A stretch of DNA of 64,000 nt from Lentibacillus sediminis (GCF_002763455.1 NZ_NIXK01000001.1:62001-126000); one strand, 5' to 3'; counted from the stretch's first letter, positions 41,591-49,995 are shown. Numbers and translations: made by a program. The notes: generated by a model from the sequence alone, not told the origin.

Positions 41591-42376
41591 TCAGGCAACC
41601 GCCGCATCGCTGCTTGGCCGTGCTGCCCTATACCAGTGATAGCACAAAATAATCATCACCATTACCTCCACCGCATCGCCGCCATAATACATAATCATCC
41701 CGCCGGTTTCCGCCTGGGCTGCAGGCACCCCGCTGAGAGGCGTGGCGTAGATGGTTTTTGATAAAATACCATGTGCCGCCAAAGACAAAATTAACACGAT
41801 GGCGCGATAAAGATAACTCCGGCGATGCGGAATCGGATCAATATAAATAATCGATACGGTGAAAAAATACCCCGCAAGAAAAACATGGACATGCACCAGA
41901 ACATACAGAAGCATGTTGGTATGCATCAGCTGAAAAAGATTCGTGGTATAAAGCAGCCAGAGTCCGCCGATATTCAATGTCGCAGTGATGGCGGGGTTGC
42001 TGAGAAAACCCAGAGGTCTGCTGCGCAACAGACGGGTTAGCTGTCGGGCACGGGTGACAGGAAATGCTCTTAGTAAAAGGGTTACCGGCGCACCAAGCAC
42101 GAGCAACAACGGTCCCAGCATGCCAAGCAGCAAATGACCTGCCATGTGCAGACGAAAATCCGCATGGGCAAGGTCGGCAAGCGGCCCGGCAACAGCTGCA
42201 GCCGAAACCAGAATACCCGCCGTCCACAGCAGCATACGGGAGAGGGGCCAGGATCTGCCAATTCTTGCCGAAACCCAGGCCGCAGCGAAATAACCCATCA
42301 ACATCAGCAAAAACGGAGTCGCGAGCAGGATTTCCACAGCAAGCGGCACTTCCGAATGAGTATGAGAACCATGCAT
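41591..42376 (-). CDS. CtaG family protein (caa3-type oxidase assembly)
   Basis: 261 residues, about seven membrane segments. HMAGHLLLGMLGPLLLVLGA, VHVHVFLAGYFFTVSIIYID and IVLILSLAAHGILSK show the conserved membrane histidines of the caa3_CtaG family, implicated in copper delivery or assembly of caa3 oxidase. ATG at 42376 has GGGAG 10 nt upstream and lies 2 nt after the stop of the DUF2243 gene. No ctaCDEF genes are nearby, so this is a stand-alone copy. Confidence 0.8.
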   Translation of the reverse strand: MHGSHTHSEVPLAVEILLATPFLLMLMGYFAAAWVSARIGRSWPLSRMLLWTAGILVSAAAVAGPLADLAHADFRLHMAGHLLLGMLGPLLLVLGAPVTLLLRAFPVTRARQLTRLLRSRPLGFLSNPAITATLNIGGLWLLYTTNLFQLMHTNMLLYVLVHVHVFLAGYFFTVSIIYIDPIPHRRSYLYRAIVLILSLAAHGILSKTIYATPLSGVPAAQAETGGMIMYYGGDAVEVMVMIILCYHWYRAARPSSDAAVA

Positions 42377-42378
42377 GA

Positions 42379-42855
42379 TCAATCCGCTCCCTTGAAGATT
42401 TCTTTCCGTGTAGAGGAAACAATCAGGATCCCAATAAAAAGCAAAACCGCCGCAATAATATTCCACACCAAATCGTAAGGCAAAATATCCACATTGTATC
42501 GAATCTGGTGAATCCGCATCAGCTTATGCTGTACCAGCCCATCATATAAGTTAAACGTTCCAGCTCCAACAAGCACACCGCCCTGCCATCTCTTATACCA
42601 CCATGCCTTCCTGCGGCGGAGATCGCTCACGATAAACAGCGATCCCACTGTAGCAAACCAGCTGAATGCGTGGAAGAATCCATCGGAAATGATGCCAACA
42701 CGGGTAGTAGATCTGTCATAAAAATGATGCCAGCCCAGCAATTGATGAAATACGAACTCATCGATAAAAGCCACAAGCCCAAGACCGAATAAAACCCCGG
42801 ACCACAGATTGCGCCTGGCATATTTTTGCTTCGCTTCATCCTTGTGGACTCCCAT
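42379..42855 (-). CDS. DUF2243 membrane protein
   Basis: 158 residues with four membrane segments. GLGLVAFIDEFVFHQLLGWH (about 24-43), SDGFFHAFSWFATV and GTFNLYDGLVQHKLMRIHQI carry several conserved His and Asp residues, suggesting metal binding. DUF2243 genes commonly pair with CtaG-like genes, as here, with the two reading frames almost touching. The function is unknown. Start after GGGAGCTGGCAGTA. Confidence 0.8.
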   Translation of the reverse strand: MGVHKDEAKQKYARRNLWSGVLFGLGLVAFIDEFVFHQLLGWHHFYDRSTTRVGIISDGFFHAFSWFATVGSLFIVSDLRRRKAWWYKRWQGGVLVGAGTFNLYDGLVQHKLMRIHQIRYNVDILPYDLVWNIIAAVLLFIGILIVSSTRKEIFKGAD

Positions 42856-42969
42856 TACTGCCAGCTCCCTTCAGAAGTTTACGTTACTCGCTAGTTTACC
42901 CTGCTGGTACTTTTTCCAATCATTGGGAAATGACAAAGTGGTATAATTAGTATAGAGGAGTGAACAGCC

Positions 42970-43491
42970 ATGAAAGCATTACATACAGCAACTCTCGAAT
43001 TTTATCACCCGGAACACAAACCCAATTTGAACTATCGCTTGTCTGAAGAGCAAATGGCATATACCTCACTGCCGCTCGATGCCATCAAAAAATGCGAAGA
43101 AGAAGCGGGCAGAATTCCAGTCGTTATTTTATCCGATGACGAGCCAGCAGGTTTTTTCGTCCTGCATGGATGGGAAGGGGTAAAAGTATACAGCGAAAAC
43201 AAACGCGCCATTCTTGTGAGGGGATATTCGATAAACCCGATTTTTCAAGGAAAGGGAATCGCCAAATCGTCCCTATCCGCACTGGATTCCTTTGTTCAAA
43301 CACATTTTCCGGACAAAAATGAAATTATCCTGGCGGTGAATCATGGAAACAAGGCAGCCCAGTATGTTTATAAAAAGGGTGGATTTGTGGACAAGGGAAA
43401 GAGAGTGATGGGGAGGAAGGGAGAGCAATTTATTTTGCATAAGGAGTTGGGAAGGGGAAGTAACATGGTAAATTCAAAGAGTGTCAACTGA
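42970..43491 (+). CDS. GNAT family N-acetyltransferase
   Basis: 173 residues. The acetyl-CoA loop is RGYSINPIFQGKGIAKSSL (Q-x-G-x-G/A, about 84-102), preceded by PAGFFVLHGWEG and followed by EIILAVNHGNKAAQYVYKKGGF. This is the complete GNAT fold. Substrate unknown. Start after AGGAGTGAACAGCC. The C-terminal 15 residues are unusually basic and polar and may be an extension. Confidence 0.75.
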   Translation: MKALHTATLEFYHPEHKPNLNYRLSEEQMAYTSLPLDAIKKCEEEAGRIPVVILSDDEPAGFFVLHGWEGVKVYSENKRAILVRGYSINPIFQGKGIAKSSLSALDSFVQTHFPDKNEIILAVNHGNKAAQYVYKKGGFVDKGKRVMGRKGEQFILHKELGRGSNMVNSKSVN

Positions 43492-43625
43492 GGAAATACA
43501 AAACACTTTTGAATCGTTTTGTTTATTATGTTGATAATCTCCCGAAAAAGGAAATTATATATTCAAAACCGAACATAAGTATGGTGTGATGGAATTGTAA
43601 TAGTATAGGATTTCTCAAGGGTGGT

Positions 43626-43658
43626 CAGCACATCCCCGAATGGAAGGGGGTGGTGCTG
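43626..43658 (+). promoter_or_regulatory. Ribosome-site hairpin of the broken type I toxin
   Basis: CAGCACATCCCC (43626-43637) pairs with GGGGTGGTGCTG ending at 43658. This hides the GGGGGTGG ribosome site just before the ATG. Confidence 0.6.
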
Positions 43659-43741
43659 ATGACGGTGTTCGAATCGTTAGACCTGCGTTTGTGTTTTCAA
43701 ACCTGGTCGTGTCGATCCTGTCATTTAACCATAAAAAATAA
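43659..43741 (+). pseudogene. Frameshifted BsrG/holin-like type I toxin
   Basis: ATG at 43659 begins MTVFESL, the N-terminus of BsrG-type toxins. A shift of one base then restores the typical hydrophobic body AFVFSNLVVSILSFNHKK and a stop at 43739-43741. The locus is 83 nt; the intact toxin at 45232 is 84, so one base is missing after codon 7. In the actual frame translation runs into unrelated residues. A hairpin hides the ribosome site, and AATAATCCACC/GGTGGATTATT forms the mRNA terminator behind it. Confidence 0.7.
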
Positions 43742-43775
43742 TCCACCCTTGAGTTAACGGCTCTGGTGGATTATT
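43737..43775 (+). terminator. Terminator of the broken toxin mRNA
   Basis: AATAATCCACC (43738-43748) and GGTGGATTATT (43764-43774) are perfect arms. A second hairpin, CCGTTGGTG/CACCAGCGG at about 43829-43852, may belong to the antitoxin RNA region. Confidence 0.6.
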
Positions 43776-43914
43776 TCGCCTAATAAGCTGATCCCCTTTG
43801 AGGAAACTATGCTTATTGCACTGGCCGTTGGTGTTCCTGCACCAGCGGTCTTTATTAATATATGTGCTGTATCTAATTTTATTATACCTGATATTTCTAA
43901 AAAAGAAAACCTCT

Positions 43915-44553
43915 TTAACTTTCCCACTTAGAGTGAAGAACACATGAACAGAAGTTTTTATGCTGGTATTGTGGATCAAAGTGACTGATAACATCAGCTT
44001 TTATATTGCCAAAAGTTGTTTCCGGTTTGTGTTTGAAACCTTCATAGAAAGCTTCGAGAATATCATGTTTGAAGTTTTTCCTTGGGAATTTTGTAACGAT
44101 ATTTTTACGTATTTCTTCACTGTATTGATCGAAATTATCGCCCATTACATCCATGCCGACCCCATGATAAAGGAGAGATACATTATTTTCCTTATATTCG
44201 GCGACACCTATCGTCGTATGAAGAGCAATCGAATCCCAAACAAGTTGAACATTTTCGCTGCTCAAATTATAAGTAGATAAGAATTCTCTGGCAGCATTTG
44301 CACCGTCAACCTCAAATCGTTTATCCGGGCTGCTGTAGGTTGGTGTTAATCCTAAATCATGGAATAATGCACTTGTATATAGCAACTCGTAATCAAAAGA
44401 TACATCATCCTGCAGACCTTTAATAGCCCCAAATAAATAAACTCTGTTCGAATGATTCCAGATTAATTCGTTCCCATATTCATGCACAATATCCTGAGCA
44501 TCTTGAATCATTTTACTATCAGGTACAGTGATTTCATTTATATCCTTTATCAT
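43915..44553 (-). CDS. HD-domain hydrolase (cyanamide hydratase-like)
   Basis: 212 residues. Metal-binding HD elements: WNHSNRVYLFGAI (His), LYTSALFHDLGLTP with the HD pair (about 74-87), then SIALHTTIG and the later YHGVGMDVMGD. Motif order resembles the cyanamide hydratase/DUF-HD group. The substrate is unknown. ATG at 44553 has GGAGGGATC upstream; the longer frame to 44586 starts ahead of this ribosome site. Confidence 0.75.
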   Translation of the reverse strand: MIKDINEITVPDSKMIQDAQDIVHEYGNELIWNHSNRVYLFGAIKGLQDDVSFDYELLYTSALFHDLGLTPTYSSPDKRFEVDGANAAREFLSTYNLSSENVQLVWDSIALHTTIGVAEYKENNVSLLYHGVGMDVMGDNFDQYSEEIRKNIVTKFPRKNFKHDILEAFYEGFKHKPETTFGNIKADVISHFDPQYQHKNFCSCVLHSKWES

Positions 44554-44655
44554 ATGATCCCTCCAAGACTGTAGTAACTGGATCAATTAGATAACCCATG
44601 TATGGTATACCCGATATCTTTCAGGACAAAACCATTGCAATTGGTAAATTAGAAT

Positions 44656-45117
44656 TTAACTCAACATCAAACTGTCTTCACCTTGATCCACATACCTCAG
44701 GTTTGAAAACGATATTTTCTCCATTTTATCCTTCACTTTATCCAAGAGTCCCGCGTCTTTAGCTGTAACAATAACCTGAGTTGAATCTGAGATGCATACA
44801 GCTATATCACATGGTGACGCTAGAAATTCTCCTATATCTTTTATCACAGGATACGGGGGCTGTTCAGAGAAATAAATAAAGAACGAAATCATGATTGGAT
44901 AAGTTTCCTGAGACAGGTAATGTTCCATATCCGTATTCTTCAAAATAACATTATTTGGGAGAAGATCTGCCGGTTCCCCATCGGAACTCATTTTTAATAT
45001 TTCTGCGTGTTCATTTATTCTCCATGTAGAAGGGATTTCCAAAATATCTTTCAAAAGCGTATGCAAGACTTGACCAAATTGATTGGGAATCATGAAGCAA
45101 ATTCCAATTTCAACCAT
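44656..45117 (-). CDS. DUF2691-like protein
   Basis: 153 residues, soluble. ICFMIPNQFGQVLHTLLKDI at the start, EHYLSQETYPIMISFFIYFS in the middle and LASPCDIAVCISDSTQVIVT towards the end follow the pattern of DUF2691 proteins of Bacillus. No known function and no catalytic motif. Start MVEIGICF at 45117, with GAGGG just upstream of the ATG. Confidence 0.55.
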   Translation of the reverse strand: MVEIGICFMIPNQFGQVLHTLLKDILEIPSTWRINEHAEILKMSSDGEPADLLPNNVILKNTDMEHYLSQETYPIMISFFIYFSEQPPYPVIKDIGEFLASPCDIAVCISDSTQVIVTAKDAGLLDKVKDKMEKISFSNLRYVDQGEDSLMLS

Positions 45118-45158
45118 AAATACCCTCGCTCATATAATAGTTATCTATAATTCTGTGG

Positions 45159-45164
45159 TATAGT
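45159..45164 (+). promoter_or_regulatory. -10 element of the intact toxin gene
   Basis: TATAGT with a poor -35 (AATAGT at 45136). The toxin ATG lies 68 nt downstream, leaving room for a structured leader. Confidence 0.35.
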
Positions 45165-45193
45165 AAAAAGAACAGCATATATAGCAGGTGGAG

Positions 45194-45230
45194 CGGTCAA
45201 AGACCTCTGTGGAGATTTGAGGTGTGGCCG
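45194..45230 (+). promoter_or_regulatory. Ribosome-site hairpin of the intact type I toxin
   Basis: CGGTC...ACCTC (45194-45207) pairs with GAGGT...GGCCG (45219-45230), burying the GAGGTG ribosome site. Such sequestration is usual in type I toxin mRNAs. Confidence 0.6.
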
Positions 45231-45231
45231 T

Positions 45232-45315
45232 ATGTCGGACGTACAAATCTTTTTGATGACGGGGATTTTCATCGTCGCTTTGATAAAGCTGATGCTCGAC
45301 TTTACAGACAGATAA
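45232..45315 (+). CDS. Small hydrophobic type I toxin-like peptide (27 aa)
   Basis: ATG at 45232 with GAGGTG 7 nt upstream gives 27 residues: MSDVQIFLMTGIFIVALIKL, then a short end with DFTDR. It is a single membrane helix with charged flanks, like BsrG/TxpA/BsrE toxins that act on the membrane unless silenced by an antisense RNA. The ribosome site sits in a hairpin. The 3' region (AATAATCCACC...TGGATTAT terminator, then GTGGCCGT) resembles the broken locus at 43659. The antitoxin RNA itself cannot be placed exactly. Confidence 0.65.
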   Translation: MSDVQIFLMTGIFIVALIKLMLDFTDR

Positions 45316-45361
45316 TAATCCACCTGACTCCTCGTGGCTGAGATTGTTCAGATGGATTATC
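45316..45361 (+). terminator. Terminator of the intact toxin mRNA
   Basis: ATAATCCACCTGA (about 45315-45327) pairs with TCAGATGGATTAT (about 45348-45360), one mismatch. Confidence 0.6.
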
Positions 45362-45410
45362 GAAATAAGCCCACAGTGGCCGTAGAACCATAGCGGTATA
45401 TTGCTGTAAA

Positions 45411-45438
45411 GCCGAGAGTTGCTACTCTCGGCTTACTT
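45411..45438. terminator. Terminator between toxin locus and DUF2087 gene
   Basis: AAGCCGAGAGT, loop TGCT, ACTCTCGGCTT: a perfect 11-bp stem followed by ACTTATT. It may end an antitoxin RNA or the convergent gene. Confidence 0.65.
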
Positions 45439-45508
45439 ATTATATGGATTCTACATTTATTATATACTATTTCTTCCCGTTTTTCAAAAGTTTAATCGAT
45501 TTTTCATC

Positions 45509-46267
45509 TTAAGCCTTCACCCAATACTCCATCCCATCTCTGCTCCGCTCCATAAAGCCATATTCAATCAAATACCTTCTCAATGTGACGTAATCATCAT
45601 ACACCAAGCAGAGCACATTATTAACATCTGCCTCGGAATACGTCTTATCGGCATCAAACCGTTTCATGATGTGCTGCAATACCACAATCTTTCGTTTTTC
45701 TTTGCTTGGGAAAATATCGAGCGGGCCGTTCAACCCTTGCTTAAAGTAATTCTTCAGTATCTTTTCCTTCTCTTCTGTTGTGATTGCATACCTGTCGTCC
45801 ACCATTGTCGCTCCTTTGTGAAAATGAATAAATTCCTGATTGTCCTTTTCGCTCGCCAGCAACTTCATCATTGCCAAGAACACTTTTGCTTGCTTTTCTT
45901 TTTCCCGCAGTTTGAAGCGGTGGTTTCGAATCGTTGATGGACTGCCGCTTCCCAGCTCCGCAACAATCTCCTTATCTGTGTATCCGTTTTTGAAATAACC
46001 AATCAGTTCCTTTTGCTGAGCGGATAGTCCAGTGTATTTCTTGTCCAGATTGAGCAGATAAAAGAACATCGAATGATGCTCTTCGCTGATATGACGGGTG
46101 ATCGCTTTTCTCGCCTCATAATAGACCTCCCCGCTTTTGTAAATTACTCCGTTTTCAAAGATCTGGTGGCAGATCAGGCAGCGGAATAGATCGTTTTCCC
46201 TGTCATACATATATCCCTGGGAGAGTTCTTCAGTCGATGCACTCCAAAATAATTCTTCTTTGTTCAT
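45509..46267 (-). CDS. DUF2087 transcriptional regulator
   Basis: 252 residues. A zinc site CLICHQIF...HISEEH lies near 30-62. A LuxR-like helix-turn-helix reads LIGYFKNGYTDKEIVAELGS then GSPSTIRNHRFKLREK (about 88-122). The DUF2087 domain reads DIFPSKEKRKIVVLQHIMKR with LRRYLIEYGFMERSRDG near the end. It is likely a DNA-binding regulator of unknown target. ATG at 46267; spacing to any ribosome site is poor. Confidence 0.75.
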   Translation of the reverse strand: MNKEELFWSASTEELSQGYMYDRENDLFRCLICHQIFENGVIYKSGEVYYEARKAITRHISEEHHSMFFYLLNLDKKYTGLSAQQKELIGYFKNGYTDKEIVAELGSGSPSTIRNHRFKLREKEKQAKVFLAMMKLLASEKDNQEFIHFHKGATMVDDRYAITTEEKEKILKNYFKQGLNGPLDIFPSKEKRKIVVLQHIMKRFDADKTYSEADVNNVLCLVYDDYVTLRRYLIEYGFMERSRDGMEYWVKA

Positions 46268-46428
46268 TAGGTAAACACAACCTTAATTCGTTTGTAATTT
46301 AATAAACATTATACATTTATGTTTGCTTAAATACAATAAGAAGGTGATTTTTAAAAAAATAAGCAGGAGAAACCTTGTCGAAGTAGAAATATACATAGTA
46401 GGAAAGGATCGAAAAAGGTGGTGCCCAT

Positions 46429-46887
46429 TTGAATAAAAGAATCATTTGGATAGCAGTGTTGGTTATTTTCATCGTTGGAATCACTTACCTGATCAATGAG
46501 CAGAAATACACGACGTTTGATGAGCTTTATTCGGATCAGCTCAATGAGGACAGCATCGTCAGAAGTGTGACTATTCGAATTGGGGGTATAACGGAAAACT
46601 ACGCCCACACCACCATAGAAGATGAGGAAGTTATTGATCAAATCGTGGAGAGCTTACGGGGGCTGGAGTTGAAAGAGAACAGAAACGCACCTTTTATGGA
46701 AGAGGACTACACGGTGAGGATCACGACCACTAATGAAATAGAAGAAGGTTTATTAAGAACAGAAAGTTTTGATCTCAGGCTCGATGGGGATTATCTCAAT
46801 CAATATCAAGTGGTTGGGGAGACGGACCATTTGAGTATAATAGAACGACTGGTGGAGAGTGAGGAAGTAGAGTGGGAGAGGGAATAA
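46429..46887 (+). CDS. Membrane-anchored protein of unknown function
   Basis: 152 residues: an N-terminal membrane helix (about 4-21, IIWIAVLVIFIVGITYLI) and an acidic extracytoplasmic domain, with no lipobox cysteine. TTG at 46429 is the start, with AAAGGTGG 8 nt upstream. It is followed after 44 nt by the second CXXC-20-CXXC gene; together they resemble the cassette at 40083-41571. Confidence 0.6.
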   Translation: MNKRIIWIAVLVIFIVGITYLINEQKYTTFDELYSDQLNEDSIVRSVTIRIGGITENYAHTTIEDEEVIDQIVESLRGLELKENRNAPFMEEDYTVRITTTNEIEEGLLRTESFDLRLDGDYLNQYQVVGETDHLSIIERLVESEEVEWERE

Positions 46888-46931
46888 AATATGAAGATAG
46901 CGGCAAAACCAGAAAAGTGGAGGGATCAAAC

Positions 46932-47222
46932 ATGCCGATTTGTCAAAATTGCGGTAGGGAGTGGACGTGGAAGCAGACGATACAACGATTGTTCCGGCTG
47001 AAATGTCCGTATTGCCGGGAAAAACAATATGAATCTGCCAGTTCGAGAATGAAGACTGGAGGGATGAGTCTTATTCCATTGGTGGTGCTGCCTGTAGCTG
47101 CAGGGTTTGATGCACAGGTGTGGGTAACTGCGATACTGATTGCGGTCATAGAGGTGCTTTTTATTTTTGGCGTCTATCCATTTCTGATGCAGCTGTCCAA
47201 TGAACAGGAGCCGTACTGGTAA
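46932..47222 (+). CDS. CXXC-20-CXXC family zinc-ribbon membrane protein (paralogue)
   Basis: 96 residues. CQNCGREWTWKQTIQRLF and CPYCREKQYES give the two zinc pairs, and two membrane helices follow (about 44-60 and 64-86). It is clearly paralogous to the protein at 41272, which ends in a near-identical F-L-M-x-L-S. Start ATG 46932 after GGAGGGATCAAAC. Confidence 0.8.
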   Translation: MPICQNCGREWTWKQTIQRLFRLKCPYCREKQYESASSRMKTGGMSLIPLVVLPVAAGFDAQVWVTAILIAVIEVLFIFGVYPFLMQLSNEQEPYW

Positions 47223-47331
47223 TGTTGTTGGGTTGTGCGCTGTCGGATAAACACTCCACATCACTTTTGTACATTTAGATACACAGATATTTATTGAGGA
47301 GGATTAAGCAATATTAAGGAGGTCATCTCTA

Positions 47332-47523
47332 ATGAAGAAAAGAATTACAAAAATAAAGAGAAATAAAGATATAGCAAGGGTAATTCTTTTAGTTGTACTT
47401 ATTTCTCTTATCCCCTTGCTCCATAACAATTTTCATACATTAACTATTTTAGTAGTTGCCTTAGGGATTTATGCTCTGGTATTATTCGTAGTCGGTCGGC
47501 TATCTGAAGAAGAAAAGAAATAG
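47332..47523 (+). CDS. Small membrane protein, unknown
   Basis: 63 residues: a very basic N-terminus (KKRITKIKRNKDIAR), two membrane helices (about 16-30 and 34-55) and an acidic-basic end. A strong AAGGAGGTC ribosome site lies upstream. Another GGAGG 22 nt earlier has no start after it. No family recognised. Confidence 0.5.
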   Translation: MKKRITKIKRNKDIARVILLVVLISLIPLLHNNFHTLTILVVALGIYALVLFVVGRLSEEEKK

Positions 47524-48066
47524 GTGCAAGAGTATGGATCAAAGATTCTTTTCCATAGACATATGCCCCCTTGTGCAGTTGCTGGCCCATAGCTTTCATC
47601 AACAGCACTTTGCTGAGTGTAGAAATAAAGCAAATCTTTCTGCAAAATCTCCACACCACGCCAGTAGTATAGGAAATTGCACAATATCGGAGCGCAATTT
47701 TCCTAAGGTCTCCGGGCCAGCCAGCCCATCTATTACATCTTTCTCATTACTTGCCTTTCTTTTTTGAAGATAATCAAACTCAAATTTACTGTGGGCTTCA
47801 AGAATAAACTCTTTACCTTTATGAGTTGATTGACATGCGATTTCCGCATAGTATGTCTTGGTCAAGGAAAAGGAATGATCGGATGAAGAAACAACAAACA
47901 GGAAACTATAAATAATACATATGAAAATGAAGAAGATGCATTTGGAAGTGAAGAAGATAATCCATTGTTTTAGTATTCTTCTGAGGAAACCCCAATAAAA
48001 AAGGATACATCACTCAACGTAGTGGAACAGTTATTTTATGAGCATGAATTTCGTGGAGTAGGATAG

Positions 48067-48107
48067 AAGCACACCATATCAGAAGCGAACGTAGCAACGG
48101 TGTGCTT
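48067..48107 (+). terminator. Terminator-like hairpin in decayed region
   Basis: AAGCACACC and GGTGTGCTT are perfect 9-bp arms; TATAATCTTTCC follows. Confidence 0.5.
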
Positions 48108-48128
48108 TATAATCTTTCCCCTTCGTAA

Positions 48129-48281
48129 GGCTGGAGGAGGATTATAGGATCATGGGGCTACGCTGCAACATTTATATTTTCTGGATTAGCTGGTATTGTG
48201 GTAGCACTAATAGGTTCGGAAAAGAGTGAGAAAAAAATTGCCAATCAGAGAGTCCATCATAACTTGTCCCCACTTGCATAA
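48129..48281 (+). pseudogene. C-terminal fragment resembling a major-facilitator transporter
   Basis: The frame from the stop at 48126 reads GSWGYAATFIFSGLAGIVVA, then LIGSEKSEKKIANQ and a stop at 48279. A G-W-x-Y-x-x-x-F-x-x-x-G-x-x-x-x-x-A-L pattern is how many MFS proteins end their last helix and tail. No start or upstream body exists. A remnant. Confidence 0.35.
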
Positions 48282-48338
48282 ACTAATAGCGGGTTTAATT
48301 TATGGGGGAGACGGGTAGATAGTCATGAGGTGTTGGCC

Positions 48339-49982
48339 GTGAATCGCAGGTTTAAATATAATTTTATTTATCGCTGTACAGTCATCGTCTGGATGGCTGT
48401 TAAATTTATTTTCCAAATCTATTTCTTTACGTTCCGGCACAAGGTTTGGGATGAGCGAACGATGGAAAAATGGAATCAGCTGCTGGCAAAGATGGCCCGG
48501 GAGTACCGGGTCAAGGCCGTGGAGCTTGGCGGAGTACTGATCAAGGTCGGCCAGTTTTTGAGCACCAGAAGCGATTTTTTGCCCGATGTGTTTATTAAAG
48601 AGCTGTCCGGGCTGGTGGACAGAGTACCTCCGATGACGTTCGCATATGCCAAGGAACTGATCGAAGCGGAGTGGGAGGCGCCACTGGATACACATGTCGC
48701 CGAGATTCAGGAGGATTCTATTGCATCAGCCTCTATTGGGGAAGTCTACCGGGCCACTTTACATAATGGCGAGGAAGTGGCGATCAAGGTGCAGCGCTAT
48801 CGTATACAGGAGATTTTTCGCAAAGATTTTATCGCTATGCGGATTGTGTTCTGGATTATCAAGGTATTTACCTCGTTTGGCAACAAGGCGGACTTGAATG
48901 AACTGTATAAGGAGATCGTCCGAGTAATGGATAGGGAGCTGAACTTTCGCAAGGAATTACGCTTCGGAAATTACTTTAGCGAACGCTATCAGCATTTCCC
49001 GTCCATTCACATCCCTCACTTTTTTGATCAATTATGTACCGAAAAAGTGCTGGTGATGGAGTGGGTTAATGGGGCGAAAGTGACGGACCTGACCTATCTG
49101 AACCGGAATTTTATTGCTGCAGAGAAGGTGGCGCGGAACTTATTTGACTTTTATATTGACCAGTTTCTGAATCCCGGCAATTTCCATGCCGATCCTCATG
49201 CCGGGAATATCCTCGTGGAGAAAGATGGCACCGTAGCAATCATTGATTTTGGCATGGTGGGGGAAATCAGCAAGCAGGATACCCATCACTTCAAGCGGCT
49301 GGTCGAAGGGTTTATTGTTGATGATTATGACTTGGTGATCCATGCATTGGAGGAAATGAACTTCCTTCTGCCCAATGCGGATAAGAAAAAGCTGAAGAAA
49401 ATGATTGAACAGACGATCGAAATGTATCAAAATCATTCGTTTCAGGATATGGACACACAGTTCATGGAGCAGCTCGCTGATGAGCTTAGCACGATAGTCA
49501 AAGAGCAGCCGATTCAGCTGCCGGCGGATTACGCCTATTTCGCAAGGGCTGTTTCCATCATTGTCGGTCTTTTGTTCGCTGTTTATCCGGAAGTGGATAT
49601 CGAACGGTGGCTGAAGCCAAAAATCAAAGACTGGTACGGCAGAAGAAATCTCGTGGAATCGATTTACAAACAGAAGGCCAAAGAAACTGCCGAACCGCTT
49701 TTCGCCCTGCCGAGAGCTATGTTAAAATGGTTGGAAAGCGGGGAAAAGGATAGAGAATGGGATAAGAAAAAACATCAGCTGAGGCTGAAACACCATTTCT
49801 ACCTTTTTCTGGAAATTATCACCTTTGTTATGATCCTCACGGGAATAGGATTATCCGTTTCCGGGTATATCATGAATATAACAGGGCTGATGGTCACATC
49901 GCTTATTTTAACAGGATTATTTATCGTATGGCTGAATATGATTTTATGGAAGCATTACCGATGTATAAAAGGAGAGAAATAG
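48339..49982 (+). CDS. AarF/UbiB (ABC1) family atypical kinase
   Basis: 547 residues. KxGQ motif LGGVLIKVGQFLSTRSDFLP (about 64-83), nucleotide lysine in EEVAIKVQRYRI, FHADPHAGNILV (catalytic loop, about 286-297) and AIIDFGMVGE as the metal motif. Two membrane helices close the protein (about 490-530). UbiB-family proteins are ATPases linked to isoprenoid-quinone lipid handling. GTG at 48339 follows GAGGTG; an upstream GTG at 48330 overlaps that site. It is paired with the phasin-like gene 13 nt later. Confidence 0.85.
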   Translation: MNRRFKYNFIYRCTVIVWMAVKFIFQIYFFTFRHKVWDERTMEKWNQLLAKMAREYRVKAVELGGVLIKVGQFLSTRSDFLPDVFIKELSGLVDRVPPMTFAYAKELIEAEWEAPLDTHVAEIQEDSIASASIGEVYRATLHNGEEVAIKVQRYRIQEIFRKDFIAMRIVFWIIKVFTSFGNKADLNELYKEIVRVMDRELNFRKELRFGNYFSERYQHFPSIHIPHFFDQLCTEKVLVMEWVNGAKVTDLTYLNRNFIAAEKVARNLFDFYIDQFLNPGNFHADPHAGNILVEKDGTVAIIDFGMVGEISKQDTHHFKRLVEGFIVDDYDLVIHALEEMNFLLPNADKKKLKKMIEQTIEMYQNHSFQDMDTQFMEQLADELSTIVKEQPIQLPADYAYFARAVSIIVGLLFAVYPEVDIERWLKPKIKDWYGRRNLVESIYKQKAKETAEPLFALPRAMLKWLESGEKDREWDKKKHQLRLKHHFYLFLEIITFVMILTGIGLSVSGYIMNITGLMVTSLILTGLFIVWLNMILWKHYRCIKGEK

Positions 49983-49995
49983 GAGGTGTCCTGAG

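Larger units (their letters stand above)
47524..48338. other. Decayed intergenic region
   Basis: About 800 nt with no intact gene. A minus-strand frame at 47599-47865 (LQKRKASNEKDVIDGLAGPE) has no ribosome site. Around 47928-48064 a plus frame broken by TAG reads YENEEDAFGSEEDNPLF and KKDTSLNVVEQLFYEHEFRG. A terminator (AAGCACACC/GGTGTGCTT, 48067-48107) and a transporter-like fragment follow. The region looks like old gene debris. Confidence 0.45.

Noticed and set aside
45141-45323. A 60-codon minus-strand frame at 45141-45323
   Set aside because: It is antisense to the type I toxin locus, where the plus strand has the ribosome site, hairpin and terminator.
47599-47865. An 88-codon minus-strand gene
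   Set aside because: TTG start without a ribosome site, no recognisable domain, in a decayed stretch.
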